Positions 17,651 through 28,005 are shown, counted from the first letter of the stretch. The stretch is 64,000 nucleotides of DNA from Mycolicibacterium fallax (GCF_010726955.1 NZ_AP022603.1:3162001-3226000); one strand, 5' to 3'. Notes: generated by a model from the letters alone, not told the origin. Translations and numbers: made by a program.

Positions 17651-18609
17651 GTTCACCTGCCAGGCCGAATCCGAGCATGGCGAGCCACCTGGTCGCGGCA
17701 ACGGCGCGAGGCGTTCTTCGACCTCTCACGCAAGTGATTCCGGCCAACGACCATGGCTTCGCGGTCATGGACCGCGTGCTACGGGGAACACTCGTGGTGT
17801 CGCGGCCAAGGCGCGCAATCAGTGTCGAGAAGGTAGACACGCCCTTCGCCGGTGAACGTGTGCGAGGCGACTGGGTCAAGGCGGCCAACGTGGCCTCGGA
17901 TGCTCCGCCGATTCTTTATATACACGGCGGCGCATTTTCTATGTGCTCTCCCGAGACCCACCGTGGCCTCATCAGCGAACTGTCCGCGGCCGCCCGCAGG
18001 CCGGTATTTGCCGTGCGCTATCGATTGGTCCCGAAATATCCCTTCCCGGCGGCCGCAGATGATGCACTGATCGCCTATCGATGGTTGACAGAGGGAAGCG
18101 CGATCACCGCGTCTTCTGGCACGGTGGCGCTCGCCGGCGATTCCGCAGGCGGCCAGCTTGCTGCGGCGACGGCGCTTGGCGCTCGGGAACATCGACTGCC
18201 GACGCCGGATGCCATGCTGCTGATGTCGCCGGTGCTGGATTTGACATGCCAACTCGCGATGGACCGTGATCTGCGCAGACGGGACCCCTTTGCGTCCGCC
18301 ATCTCTGCGTCGAGAACAATTGGTCTGTACGTGGCGGGCGCCGATCCAGCCGACCCGAGGATAAGCGTGCTCGATGCTGATCTCACGGACATGCCACCAA
18401 CTTTGATTCAGGTCGGCGGACGAGAGATGTTGCTCGACGACTCCAGAGTCTTTGCCAAACGTCTGCAAACTGCAGGGGTCTCCTCGCAGTTGCAAGTTTT
18501 CCGCGGCCAGATCCATGTCTTCCAGGCGATGTTTCGCCTACTGCCAGAAGCACGTGAGGCCCTCAGGCTCGGTGGCGAGTTCTTGGCTACTTCGGCCACC
18601 GTCCGTTGA
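17647..18609 (+). CDS. Alpha/beta hydrolase, hormone-sensitive-lipase type esterase
   Basis: The 320-residue esterase has the HSL-family oxyanion motif HGGAF at 93-97, nucleophile motif GDSAGG with Ser166, and candidate acid Asp264 and base His290. It belongs to the LipR/LipN type of mycobacterial esterases. It is translationally coupled to the second Baeyer-Villiger enzyme, so hydrolysis of the ester formed by that enzyme is the obvious role. The same pairing, mymA with lipR, is known in M. tuberculosis. No signal peptide is evident. Confidence 0.9.
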   Translation: MSSPARPNPSMASHLVAATARGVLRPLTQVIPANDHGFAVMDRVLRGTLVVSRPRRAISVEKVDTPFAGERVRGDWVKAANVASDAPPILYIHGGAFSMCSPETHRGLISELSAAARRPVFAVRYRLVPKYPFPAAADDALIAYRWLTEGSAITASSGTVALAGDSAGGQLAAATALGAREHRLPTPDAMLLMSPVLDLTCQLAMDRDLRRRDPFASAISASRTIGLYVAGADPADPRISVLDADLTDMPPTLIQVGGREMLLDDSRVFAKRLQTAGVSSQLQVFRGQIHVFQAMFRLLPEAREALRLGGEFLATSATVR

Positions 18610-18671
18610 CAGCGTCCCTGCGCACGCCTTGACCACGAGGCGCCCCAGCACGAAGGTTGTATGAGCTAACG

Positions 18672-20261
18672 ATGAAACCCGTGAAACGTGAACCAACCCA
18701 GGACAATCCCCCTGGTAACCCCTCGATCGTCATCATCGGCGCTGGCTTCGCCGGAATTACCCTTGCACTTCGCCTCAAACGCGCAGGGTTCGACAGGGTC
18801 CTCATTGTCGAAAAGGGCGATGGTGTCGGGGGAGTCTGGCGGGAGAACACCTACCCAGGGGCGGCCTGTGACGTCCCGTCGCAGTTGTACTCGATCTCCT
18901 CGGCGCCGAATCCCAGGTGGGGTCGGCGTTACGCAGAACAAGGCGATATCCTCGCCTACCTTCGCCGCGTCGCCGACGAAAGTGGTTTGCTGTCCCTCCT
19001 TCGGACCAAAACCGAAATCGCTAAGGCGGCCTTCGATGAGCGCACGAACACATGGCGTCTGACCACGACTACGAGTCAGGAATTGGAGTGCGATGTCGTC
19101 ATTTCGGCCGTGGGCCAGCTGTCCCGACCCTCAGTTCCTGATATTCCTGGAATCTCGGGCTTCGCGGGCCCGTCGTTTCATTCCGCGAATTGGGACCACG
19201 ATCTGAATCTCAGCGGCAAGCGGCTTGCGGTCGTCGGCACCGGCGCTAGTTCGGTGCAGTTCGTCCCGGTGGTCGCCGCAGGCGCTGAGCACTTGGACGT
19301 TTTCCAACGGTCAGCCCCATGGGTGCTGCCCAAATTCGACCGTCAGTACGGTGGGCGGCATCACCAACTGCTGCGCAAGTTGCCCATTCTGCGGCTCAGC
19401 GAACGTCTGATGATTTGGACGATATTCGAGTTGTTGGCGTTGGCACTCGTCGACGCGAAGCCAGTAGCGCGAGTCTTGGGAGTCATCGCCCTCCGGCACC
19501 TAGGTCGCCAGGTGTCGGATGCCCGGCTGCGTTCCCACCTGACGCCGGACTATGCGCCCGGGTGCAAGAGGATTCTGTTCTCCAGCGACTATTACCCCGC
19601 GCTCGCACGTCCCAACGTTTCATTGGTCACCGACGATATCCGGGCAGTAGAACCTGGCGGAATCCGCACGGTGAACGGCGACTTCCACGCCGCCGACGTG
19701 ATCATCTACGGCACTGGCTTCAGTGCCACCGAGTTTCTTTCCCCGATGGAGGTCTACGGCCGCTCGGACCGAAAATTGTCGGACGTGTGGGCGGATGGCG
19801 CGCACGCCTACTACGGCCTATCGGTGCCAGAGTTTCCGAATTTCCTCATGATGTACGGGCCCAACACCAACGTGGGATCCGGGTCCATCGTCTACATGCT
19901 CGAATCGCAGGCCCGACACATCGTCAGGTTGATGAAGGTTCTCCGTGCCCATCCAGGAAGTGTTATCGAGGTCCGTGCCGATGTGGAGAAGCGCTTCAAC
20001 GACCGGTTGAGTCGCCGCCTGGACAGATCCGTGTGGACTATGTGCACGAGCTGGTATCGCTCGGCGCGCGGGTCGATCTCTACCAACTGGCCCAGCCCGA
20101 CCTTCTTGTATCGCCTTCGTGCGCGCAGGCCGAAGCGGCGCGCTTACGTCCTGTCGCGTCCCGCGCCCGCGAACTCGTCGCGCAGGGGGACACCCGAGCC
20201 GGCCAACACCCATCTGGCCGACATGCCCTATGCCCCAAGCGGGGCCGATAGCGTCGGCTAG
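18672..20261 (+). CDS. Flavin-containing monooxygenase, Baeyer-Villiger type (3)
   Basis: The 529-residue enzyme has FAD motif IIGAGFAGIT near residue 21, GGVWRENTYPG, signature FAGPSFHSANW at 164-174 and a second dinucleotide motif GTGASS near 189. ATG 18672 is preferred over TTG 18657 because the family N-terminus begins just before the FAD motif. Its tail of about 50 residues is Arg/Pro-rich and weakly conserved in appearance. It follows the esterase by about 60 bp and closes the intact part of the cluster; the next gene is a decayed P450. Confidence 0.88.
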   Translation: MKPVKREPTQDNPPGNPSIVIIGAGFAGITLALRLKRAGFDRVLIVEKGDGVGGVWRENTYPGAACDVPSQLYSISSAPNPRWGRRYAEQGDILAYLRRVADESGLLSLLRTKTEIAKAAFDERTNTWRLTTTTSQELECDVVISAVGQLSRPSVPDIPGISGFAGPSFHSANWDHDLNLSGKRLAVVGTGASSVQFVPVVAAGAEHLDVFQRSAPWVLPKFDRQYGGRHHQLLRKLPILRLSERLMIWTIFELLALALVDAKPVARVLGVIALRHLGRQVSDARLRSHLTPDYAPGCKRILFSSDYYPALARPNVSLVTDDIRAVEPGGIRTVNGDFHAADVIIYGTGFSATEFLSPMEVYGRSDRKLSDVWADGAHAYYGLSVPEFPNFLMMYGPNTNVGSGSIVYMLESQARHIVRLMKVLRAHPGSVIEVRADVEKRFNDRLSRRLDRSVWTMCTSWYRSARGSISTNWPSPTFLYRLRARRPKRRAYVLSRPAPANSSRRGTPEPANTHLADMPYAPSGADSVG

Positions 20262-20415
20262 TGGCGGCTCTGTTCAGTGACGGGTATCCGAGGACGGCGG
20301 GGAGTCGCCGACATTCGAGCGGCAACTGTGACCGCCGTTGACAGGGTGGTCACCGGTGTAAACGATGGGTGAAATCCTTCCGATAATGCGAGAAACAACA
20401 TCAAGGGGGCACTCG

Positions 20416-21489
20416 ATGACCAAATCGCCGTCCGGTTCGGCAAGCAAGTCCCGTGACCGGCTGTTGTCGGTACTACTGAATCCCCTCCCGCAGCGCGTCG
20501 AGCGCGCTATCCAGGAGTGAGTCGACGATGGCCGGTTCGCGAACTCGCCGCGCCGCCGACAGGTAGCGGATTGAAGCCAGTTATCGGCGATCAGGGATTG
20601 CCTCTCGTTGGCCTTCGCCCGGAACTTACCGGCGGCACGCTCGGGGCAGAATGGTGATTTACTCGCCGCGCTATGTGAGGCGCGCGCCGAGGACGGCGAA
20701 CGCTTCACTGATGCGGACATCATAAATCAAATGATCTTTCTGATGATGGCCGCTCATGACACGTCAACGATCACCACTGCCGCTGTGGCGTACTTCTTGG
20801 CGAAGAATCCTGAATGGCAGGATCGACTTCGTGCTGAGTCTGACCGTCTAGGCGACGATCTGCCGGACATTGAGGACCTGGAGGGGCTTACGGCGATGGA
20901 CTTGGTCATCAAGGAGTCGCTCAGACTAGTTGCACCGGTACCGTTGGTTATGCGTAAGACGGTGACCGACACCGTAATTGATGGCTACTACGTCCCCTCC
21001 GGAGTGCTCGTCGCCATCACGCCTGCGGTCAACCACTTTGCGCCCACAGTGTCGACCGAGCCGGACCGGTTTGACCCAACGCGACTCGAGCCGCCACGGC
21101 GCGAGGATCAGGCCCACCGCTTCGCCTGGCTTCCGTTCGGAGGAGGCGCGCACAAGCGCATCGGGATGCACTTCGGCACCTTGGAGGTGAAGGCAATACT
21201 GCACGAGATGCTGCGGGAATTCACCTGGAGTCTGGATGACGGCTACCGCGTTCGGTGGGACAATACGTCCCTGCCTGTTCCCTGTCGACGGCCTACCTAT
21301 TACGTTGTGTCGCCGATGATATCTAGGTCATTCCACGAGACTTTTGAGTGCTTAGCCGAGCACATCGCCCTCACAGGGCGCCGGCGGAATCGACGCAGTC
21401 CTCCAAGTGGCCTCGGAGATCCTCAACAAACCCCGGCGAACCGTAGTCGGCAAACCTACGCAAACTGCCGGAAAGGATGGTCATGCTAG
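20416..21489 (+). pseudogene. CYP136-like cytochrome P450, decayed
   Basis: An ATG at 20416 with AAGGGGG upstream opens a 34-codon frame ending in TGA 20518-20520. The next frame continues with PPTGSGLKPVIGDQGLPLVG, which matches the CYP136 N-terminus as I recall it. The roughly 200 residues that should follow are missing, and the frame at 20608 resumes near the I-helix region (FLMMAAHDTS), followed by ESLRL for ExxR. In the haem loop FGGGAHKRIGM the obligatory Cys is Arg (CGC at 21157-21159), so a haem-thiolate enzyme could not form. The normal stop also seems lost, with the frame running into the next SDR gene. Confidence 0.8.
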
Positions 21490-22283
21490 AACCATCAACA
21501 GCCGTCGTCACAGGAGCAGGTCGAGGGATTGGTCTGGAGATCGCGAGACAACTCGCCGCTGCCGGTCACAAGGTTTTGCTCACGGATGTGGATGGCGACG
21601 CAGCGGAGCGCGCTGCCACCGAGGTCGGCGGTGGCGCTTGGAGCGCCACGCACGACGTACGAGATCCGTCGGGTCATCGGGAAGTCGCTGCTCAGGCTTT
21701 AGCCGCTGGCCCTCTGGCGGTGTGGGTAAACAACGCTGGGATCCTACTCGCGGGTAACAGCTGGAGTCACAGCGATGCCGAGATTGCGTCGATCCTCGAT
21801 GTCAATGTACGAGGTGTCGTTGCCGGCTCACACGCGGCAGTTGTCGCTATGGGCGCGGGTGGGGGCGCGATCCTCAACATCGCGTCCCTCTCGGCTCTGG
21901 CGCCCATCCCTGGATTAGCGATGTACGCAGCAACCAAAGCGGCCGTATTGTCGTTCACCACATCGCTGCAGGGCGACCTTGACCATGCGGGATTGCCAAT
22001 CCACGCACGGGCGCTATGCCCTGACGTGGTAAGTACGAAAATGGTCACCGACCGAGTTGCCGACCCTGGGGCGGCGCTTCTGTTCGCCGGACCGCGTCCA
22101 ATGGATGCTGCGGCCGTGGCCCGCGCGGGACTCGAGTTGCTGGAGAGTCGCCAGATATTCCGGGTAGTTCCTAGGTGGCGTGGCGTAGTTGCGCGCACTA
22201 GCGATGCTGCGCCGTCGCTTGGATTGAAAGCTTTCGCGTTGATGCGCGGCGTCGGTGAGCGGCGCCAACGCAATCATCGTTGA
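21483..22283 (+). CDS. Short-chain dehydrogenase/reductase
   Basis: The 266-residue SDR has TGAGRGIG near residue 10, NNAG at 84-87 and catalytic Ser136, Tyr148 and Lys152 (YAATK). LTDVD after the second strand suggests NAD(H). ATG 21483 is chosen over ATG 21477 because GGAAAGG ends only at 21476, giving correct spacing for the former. It is the last catabolic gene before the insertion-sequence nest, whose left end begins 9 bp after its stop. Confidence 0.87.
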   Translation: MLEPSTAVVTGAGRGIGLEIARQLAAAGHKVLLTDVDGDAAERAATEVGGGAWSATHDVRDPSGHREVAAQALAAGPLAVWVNNAGILLAGNSWSHSDAEIASILDVNVRGVVAGSHAAVVAMGAGGGAILNIASLSALAPIPGLAMYAATKAAVLSFTTSLQGDLDHAGLPIHARALCPDVVSTKMVTDRVADPGAALLFAGPRPMDAAAVARAGLELLESRQIFRVVPRWRGVVARTSDAAPSLGLKAFALMRGVGERRQRNHR

Positions 22284-22805
22284 TGGCGGTGGGGACTGCC
22301 CCGACTTCGGTTGACTCCGCGGGTGTGAACATCAGGCCGCGGGTGCGGCAGGTGTGTGGAGCAATTCGAACTCTATCGGGGTGAGTCTGCCGAGGGCCCG
22401 TTGGCGGCGGCGACGGTGGTAGGTGCGCTCGATCCAGGTCACGATGGCCAGCCGGAGTTCAGCCCGCGTCGGCCATCGCTTACGGTCGAGCACGTTGCGC
22501 TGCAGGAGTGCGAAGAATGATTCCATCGCCGCGTTGTCTCCGCATGCGCCCACCCGGCCCATGGAGCCATGTAATCCGTTGCGCAACAGTGCATGGACGA
22601 ACTTTCGTGACCTGAATTGACTGCCCCTGTCCGAATCGGAATTTGTCAAGATGTTTGAGTCCAACGGGTGTTATGCGGCTGCCGTCTGGTCCTCCTGTTC
22701 GGTTGGTTTGGGTGGGTTGATCGCGGCCGCCTCGGGTAGGTCGATGATCTTGGGTGCGTGATCGCGACCGAACCGCTGCGGGTGGCGTGCTCGGGCGTCG
22801 GCGAG

Positions 22806-24287
22806 GAGCAATGATCAGAACCTGTGGATGAGCCTCGGGATGGGGGCGTGAAAGTGGGCGCACCTTCCCGAGGATGATCTGAAAGTCAGTAGGTCCGATC
22901 ATGAGCCGGCGTTGGCGCGCTGGTTCGGGAAGGTACGCCCATGCTCACCGTAGTTCACGACGCCGAGGACGCCAACGGCCACGAGGCCTCTGGGCGCTCG
23001 TTGTTGGACGAGATCGTCCGCGACGGTGCCCGGCAAATGCTGGCCGCGGCGTTGCAGGCCGAGGTCGCCGCGTATGTGGCCCAGTACGCCGATCAGCTCG
23101 ACGACAACGGGCACCGGCTGGTGGTGCGCAACGGCTACCACCAGCCACGTGAGGTGTTGACCGCAGCCGGTGCGGTGCAGGTGAAAGCTCCACGAGTCAA
23201 CGACAAACGCGTCGACCCCGACACTGGTGAGCGGAAACGGTTTTCCTCGGCGATCCTGCCGGCGTGGGCGCGCAAGTCACCGCAGATGAGCGAGGTGCTG
23301 CCGCTTTGTATCTGCACGGGCTGTCGACCAGTGATTTCGGGCCGGCCCTGGAGCAGTTTCTGGGCTCGGGTGCCGGGTTGTCGGCCACCACGATCACCCG
23401 GCTGACCAGTCAGTGGCAAGATGAGGCCCGCGCGTTCGCCGCCCGGGACCTGTCGGGCACCGATTACGTCTACCTGTGGGTGGACGGCATCCACCTCAAG
23501 GTCCGCCTGGACCAGGAAAAGCTGTGCTTGCTGGTGATGCTGGGTGTGCGCGCTGACGGCCGCAAAGAACTGGTGGCGATCACCGACGGCTACCGCGAAT
23601 CGACCGAGTCGTGGGCTGATCTGCTGCGCGACTGCAAGCGACGCGGCATGACCGCCCCGTGCTCGCGGTCGGCGATGGCGCACTCGGGTTCTGGAACGCG
23701 GTGCGTGAGGTGTTCCCGGCCACCAAAGAGCAGCGGTGCTGGTTTCATAAGCAGGCTAATGTTCTTGCCGCGCTGCCGAAATCAGCGCACCCGTCGGCGT
23801 TGGCGGCGATCAAGGAGATCTACAACGCCGAGGATATCGACAAGGCCCAGCTCGCGGTCAAAGCCTTCGAGGTCGACTTCGGGGCCAAGTATCCTAAAGC
23901 GGTCGCCAAGATCACCGACGATCTGGACACCCTGCTGGAGTTCTACCACTACCCGGCCGAACATTGGATTCACCTACGCACCACGAATCCGATCGAAAGC
24001 ACCTTCGCCACAGTGCGTTTGCGCACCAAGGTCACCAAAGGCCCGGGATCACGCGCGGCCGGACTGGCTATGGCCTACAAGCTCATCGACGCCGCCGCGG
24101 CCCGCTGGCGCGCCGTCAACGCCCCACACCTGGTCGCTTTGGTCCGCGCCGGCGCGGTCTTCCACAAGGGAAAGCTGCTCGAACGCCCCACCGAGATCAC
24201 CCCAACACAGCCGCCCACCGACGGCGCCGAACAACCCGGAACGGAGGTCGCCTGAACAACCCGATCCACAGGTATTGACAATTTCTC
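22806..24287. mobile_element. IS256-family element, innermost of the nest
   Basis: This 1482-bp element has inverted ends matching at about 19 of 24 positions, sharing ACCTGTGGAT, and a perfect 9-bp target duplication GTCGGCGAG at 22797-22805 and 24288-24296. It lies within orfB of the second IS3-type element and carries a plus-strand mutator-type transposase with two apparent single-base deletions. Confidence 0.9.
22941..24255 (+). pseudogene. IS256-family (mutator) transposase with two frameshifts
   Basis: ATG 22941 follows GGAAGG. The first frame covers the N-terminus to KSPQMSEVLP. A missing base near 23303-23307 moves to the frame of YLHGLSTSDFGPAL and VDGIHLKVRL. A second missing base near 23653-23660 moves to VLAVGDGALGFW, CWFHKQANVL and the typical IS256-family end TTNPIESTFATVR. 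Both breaks lie at short runs of identical bases, so sequencing error is a real alternative to decay. Confidence 0.85.
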
Positions 24288-25171
24288 GTCGGCGAGCACG
24301 ATCCGTCGCTGGGTGTCCTTGACGGCGGCCAGGCCGTAGAACACGTCTGCGGGGGTGTGTAGACCGATGCTGCTGTGATGGTGTTCGTGGTTGTACCAGG
24401 CCACGAAGGAGTCCATGAAATCTCTTGCGTGGTGGATGGATTCAAAGCGATCTGGGAATGTCGGCGCGTACTTAAGGGTCTTGAACCACGACTCGCTGTA
24501 GGGATTGTCATTGGAGACCTTGGGTCGCGAATGCGAACGGGTCACTCCCAGCTCCGCGAGCAGGCCGGCGACGCTGTTGCTGGTCATCGAGGTGCCCCGG
24601 TCGGCGTGCACGACGTGCGGGATGCCGTAGGTGCCGAAGATCTGCTCCATCAGCTCCTTGGCCAGCACCCCGCATTCGCGGGCATGCACGTGCACGCCGA
24701 CGATGTAACGCGAGTAGATGTCGATCATCACGTAGGCGTCGTAGTAGACGCCTTTGACCGGGCCGGCCAGTTTGGTGATGTCCCATGAGTACACCTGCCG
24801 CGGTGCAGTCGCCACCAACTCCGGGCAGACCGCCTTGCGGTGGCGAGCCAGCCGACGTCGCTCTTTGACCTGCTTGTGGGCGCCCAGAATGCGATACATC
24901 GTCGAGATCGAGCACAGGTAGGTGTCCTCGTCGAGCAGCGTGGCCCACACCTGCATCGGGGTGGTGTCGACGAACCGGGCGCTGTTGAGCTCGTCGAGGA
25001 CCCGCGCGCATTCAGCGGTCGTGAGCTTGTTGACCGGCACCCGCGCCACCGGATCGCGCGGCGCCGGAGCCGGCTTGGCCCGCCGCAACGCCGTCGAGCG
25101 GTGCATGCCGGTCAACACCGCCGCAACCCGGGTGCTGACCCCGTGGGTGCGTAGCTCATTCCAGGCGTCCA

Positions 25172-25564
25172 TCAGCGCTTCGTCGGCTTGTTGTCCGGCT
25201 CCGCGCTCTCGGAGAGACTCTCCAAGAGCGCGTGTGCTTTTCCCATGATCTCCAAGGCCGCCTCGGTGGTCGTCAGCCGCTTGTTCGTCTTATCGAGTTC
25301 GCGTTTGAGCCGGGCGATCTCAACCTGCTCGGCAGTGAGTCGCCCGACCTTCGCCCCGGCCGGCTTGCCGTCCAGGACGCCGGCATCGCGCTGTTTGCGC
25401 CATTCGCTGATCAGCGAGGAGTACAGGCCCTCACGGCGCAGGTAACCACCGCCATCATTGGTCTCGCAGGCCTGTTCGTAGGCGGCCAGGTGCGCGAGCT
25501 TGTCGGCCGGGCTAAACGAGCGCCGCCGCTGCGGGCCACCAGCACGTGGACGTGTTGAATCCAT
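25172..25564 (-). CDS. Second IS3-family element orfA (HTH protein)
   Basis: The protein of about 130 residues has an N-terminal HTH (FSPADKLAHLAAYEQA, LRREGLYSSLISEWRKQ) and a C-terminal leucine-rich coiled coil (IARLKRELDKTNKRL), as usual for IS3 orfA. ATG 25564 has GGGGAG about 8 nt upstream, although the frame extends to 25606. The stop overlaps orfB as TGATG, so coupling rather than a slippery frameshift site probably links the two. Confidence 0.8.
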   Translation of the reverse strand: MDSTRPRAGGPQRRRSFSPADKLAHLAAYEQACETNDGGGYLRREGLYSSLISEWRKQRDAGVLDGKPAGAKVGRLTAEQVEIARLKRELDKTNKRLTTTEAALEIMGKAHALLESLSESAEPDNKPTKR

Positions 25565-26244
25565 GTGCGCATTCTCCCCGGCGGAAGCCAGGCTGGAAAT
25601 CGTCATCTTCGGGTTGATCCGTATCTCGCCCTGCAGGCGGGTTGCTATGAACCACTGGACTCAACTCACCTTGACATGCAGGGAATGGACAATCGTCGCG
25701 ACGGGTGAGCGCAGTGCCACGGCATGATCTAGGGCGGCCACCGCCAGCGATGATTTCATGCGCGAGTCGATCGAGTAGCCCACGATCCGGTTGGAGTAGA
25801 GGTCCTTGATGGCGCAGAGGTAGAGCTTGCCTTCATCGGTGTGGTGCTCGGTGATGTCGGTCAGCCATATCTGGTTGGCGGCCTCGGCGTTGAACTTCCG
25901 GTCGACGAGATCGTCGTGGACCGGCGGTCCGGACCGGCGGTTCAGTCCTCGCTTCTTCGCGAAGACCGACCAGATGCGCTCTTGCGAGCACAGTCGGGCG
26001 ACGCGGTTCTCGCCGGCAGTGATCCCACGGCCGGGCAGTTCGTCGGCGATGAATCGGTACCCGAATGCGGGGTCGTCGGCGTGGATGTCGCGGGCGGCAT
26101 TGATCAGGTGCGCATCATCCCAATCCCGCTGCGTCAAAGGCGCTTTGCGCCACTTGTAGAAAGCTTGGGTGGAGAACCCTAGAACCCGGCAGGTCACCGT
26201 GACGGGAACACCGTCGTCGGCAAGGTCGAGGACCAGCGGGTACA

Positions 26245-26544
26245 TCATTTTGGGTTGACGCCCTGGGACAGGTAGCCCACCGCGCGGCGCATCACTTCGG
26301 CTTCCTGTTCGAGAAGCTTGATCCGTTTGTGCGCTTCACGTAGCTGCGCGGCTACGTCCCCGCCGGCCGCCACCGATGTCGCGGCCCGGCCGACACCGTC
26401 CTCGCGGTCAGCGATCTTGAGCCAACGATGCAGGCAGGCCTCGGAAACACCGAAGTCCTTCGCGATCTGCCGCAGCGGCACCTCGCCCTTGCGGGCGACA
26501 GCGATCACGTCAGCGCGGAACTCAGCGGGAAATGCTTTCGGCAC
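26245..26544 (-). CDS. Outer IS3-family element orfA (HTH protein)
   Basis: The 99-residue protein has HTH region FRADVIAVARKGEVPLRQIA, then FGVSEACLHRWLK, and a C-terminal heptad region (LREAHKRIKLLEQEAEVMRR). GTG 26544 has GGAAGGA 6 nt upstream, so it is preferred over the longer frame. The stop overlaps orfB by 4 nt. It binds element ends with orfB in IS3-family transposition. Confidence 0.82.
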   Translation of the reverse strand: MPKAFPAEFRADVIAVARKGEVPLRQIAKDFGVSEACLHRWLKIADREDGVGRAATSVAAGGDVAAQLREAHKRIKLLEQEAEVMRRAVGYLSQGVNPK

Positions 26545-26610
26545 GGGTTGATCCTTCCAGCAAGGACGAATCCTCACAGGTCAGGAGTCAACCAAACTGG
26601 GGGCAGTCCC

Positions 26611-28005
26611 GTCCCACAGGTTCACCACGTCGTCGGCGGTCTTCGATGATGAGCATCTCGTGTCGTGCGCCGGGCTGGTGCCGGTGATGACCTTGGCTCA
26701 ACAGAGCCGCCTTTCGGTGCTGTTGGAGCAGAAGGTTCGTTTCACCTGCGAGCGGATCAAATCTGGTGCGGCCAATCCGTCCCCGAAGCTGACCACCCTG
26801 ATCGCCGGCATGTGTGCCGGCGCGGACAGCATCGATGACCTCGATATCGTGCGCTCGGGCGGGATGAAGACCCTCTTCGACGGCGTGTACGCATCATCGA
26901 CGATCGGAACCCTGTTGCGGGAGTTCACCTTCGGGCACACCCGCCAACTCGAATCAGTGCTGCGCGAGCACCTGGCCGCGCTGTGCTCGCGCGTCGATCT
27001 GATCCCCGGCGCCGACGTGCGGGCCTTCGTCGACATCGACTCGCTACTGCGCCCGGTCTTTGGTCACGCCAAACAAGGGGCCTCGTATGGGCACACCAAG
27101 ATCGCCGGGAAGCAGATCCTGCGCAAGGGCCTGTCGCCGTTGGTTGCCACGATCAGCACCGACAGCGGTGCGCCGGTGATCGCCGGTGCGCGGTTGCGGG
27201 CAGGCAAGACCAACTCCGGTAAGGGCGCAGCCCAGATGATCGCTCAGGCCGTGGCGACCGCACGTGCCGCTGGTGTTACCGGGCAGATTCTGGTGCGCGG
27301 CGACTCGGCGTACGGCAACAGCACCGTGGCGACTGCCTGCCGCCGCGCCGGAGCCCGATTCTCGCTGGTGCTGACCAAGTCAACCGCCGTGGCCGCGGCC
27401 ATCGACTCCATCGATAACAACGCCTGGATTCCGGTCAACTACCCCGGCGCAGTGCGCGACCCGACACCGGCGGATGGATCTCCGACGCCGAAGTCGCCGA
27501 AACCACCTACACCGCTTTCAGTTCCACCGATCACCCGGTCACTGCACGGTTGATCGTGCGCCGCGTCAAAGACGCCCGCTACCCAGACGCCCTGTTCCCG
27601 GTGTGGCGGTACCACCCGTTCTTCACCGACACCGACGAACCGATCGATGCCGCCGACATCACCCACCGCCGCCACGCCATCATCGAAACCGTGTTCGCCG
27701 ACCTCATCGACGGACCCCTGGCGCACATGCCTTCGGGGCGGTTCGGGGCCAACTCGGCTTGGATCCTGTGCGCCGCGATCGCCCACAATCTGTTGCGCGC
27801 GGCCGGTGTCCTGGCCGGCGCGACGAACGCCGTCGCGCGAGGATCCACACTGCGCCGCCGCATCGTCAACATTCCGGCCCGACTTGCCCGACCCCAACGG
27901 CGGCCGACACTGCACCTACCCAGCCACTGGCCTTGGGCATCAACGTGGACCACCCTGTGGCGCAACACCATCGGATACAGCCCACCAGCGGCAATCCCCA
28001 CCTGA
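26611..28005 (+). pseudogene. IS1380-family transposase, truncated and frameshifted
   Basis: The reading frame enters at the IS3 boundary with SHRFTTSSAVFDDEHLVS and continues AGLVPVMTLAQQ, VDIDSLLRPVFGHAKQGA and LVRGDSAYGN, all typical of DDE transposases of this family. Around 27460-27463 one base is missing; the following frame has GGWISDAEVAETTYTAF and then WRYHPFFTDT, the HHRRHAIIE-like block and NLLRAAG. The start codon is absent, so the gene is inactive whatever the frameshift status. Confidence 0.82.

Larger units (their letters stand above)
22671..25172 (-). pseudogene. Second IS3-family transposase orfB, split by IS256-type element
   Basis: The integrase-type transposase begins MDAWNELRTHG at 25172, overlapping the orfA stop as TGATG. 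It contains WDITKLAG, HADRGTSMTS and the final catalytic region SESWFKTLK. The frame breaks after RRIVLAD at the IS256-type insertion. The remaining C-terminus is found at 22671-22805, where ARARHPQRFGRDHAP leads to a TAA at 22671-22673. Joining through the 9-bp duplication restores the reading frame exactly. Confidence 0.88.
22643..25681. mobile_element. Second IS3-family element, inserted in outer IS3 orfB
   Basis: The ends share TGTCAAG and TTGAGTCCA in inverted orientation (22643 onward and the complement of 25681 backward). The 5-bp target duplication GGAAT is at 22638-22642 and 25682-25686. Without the IS256-type insertion it would be about 1.55 kb. It carries coupled orfA and orfB on the minus strand. 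Confidence 0.85.
22332..26248 (-). pseudogene. IS3-family transposase orfB split by insertion
   Basis: The N-terminal half lies at 25687-26248 and contains LTDITEHHTDEGKLYLC with the first catalytic Asp, ending VATIVHS. The C-terminal half at 22332-22642 continues DRGSQFRSRKF, then GDNAAMESFF with the last catalytic Glu, and ends TPAAPAA. Removing the inner element and one GGAAT duplication restores a continuous frame. The orfB start overlaps the orfA stop by 4 nt. Confidence 0.88.
22292..26610. mobile_element. Outer IS3-family element, interrupted by nested insertions
   Basis: Terminal inverted repeats of 27 bp, matching at about 24 positions and starting GGGACTGCCCC, lie at 22292-22318 and 26584-26610. 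The element encodes orfA and orfB on the minus strand. orfB is cut in two by the second IS3-family element at 22643-25681. No matching short target duplication is seen outside the ends; the left flank is the SDR gene and the right flank is a transposase coding region of an IS1380-type element that lacks its start. A deletion next to the element is the simplest reading. Confidence 0.85.
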
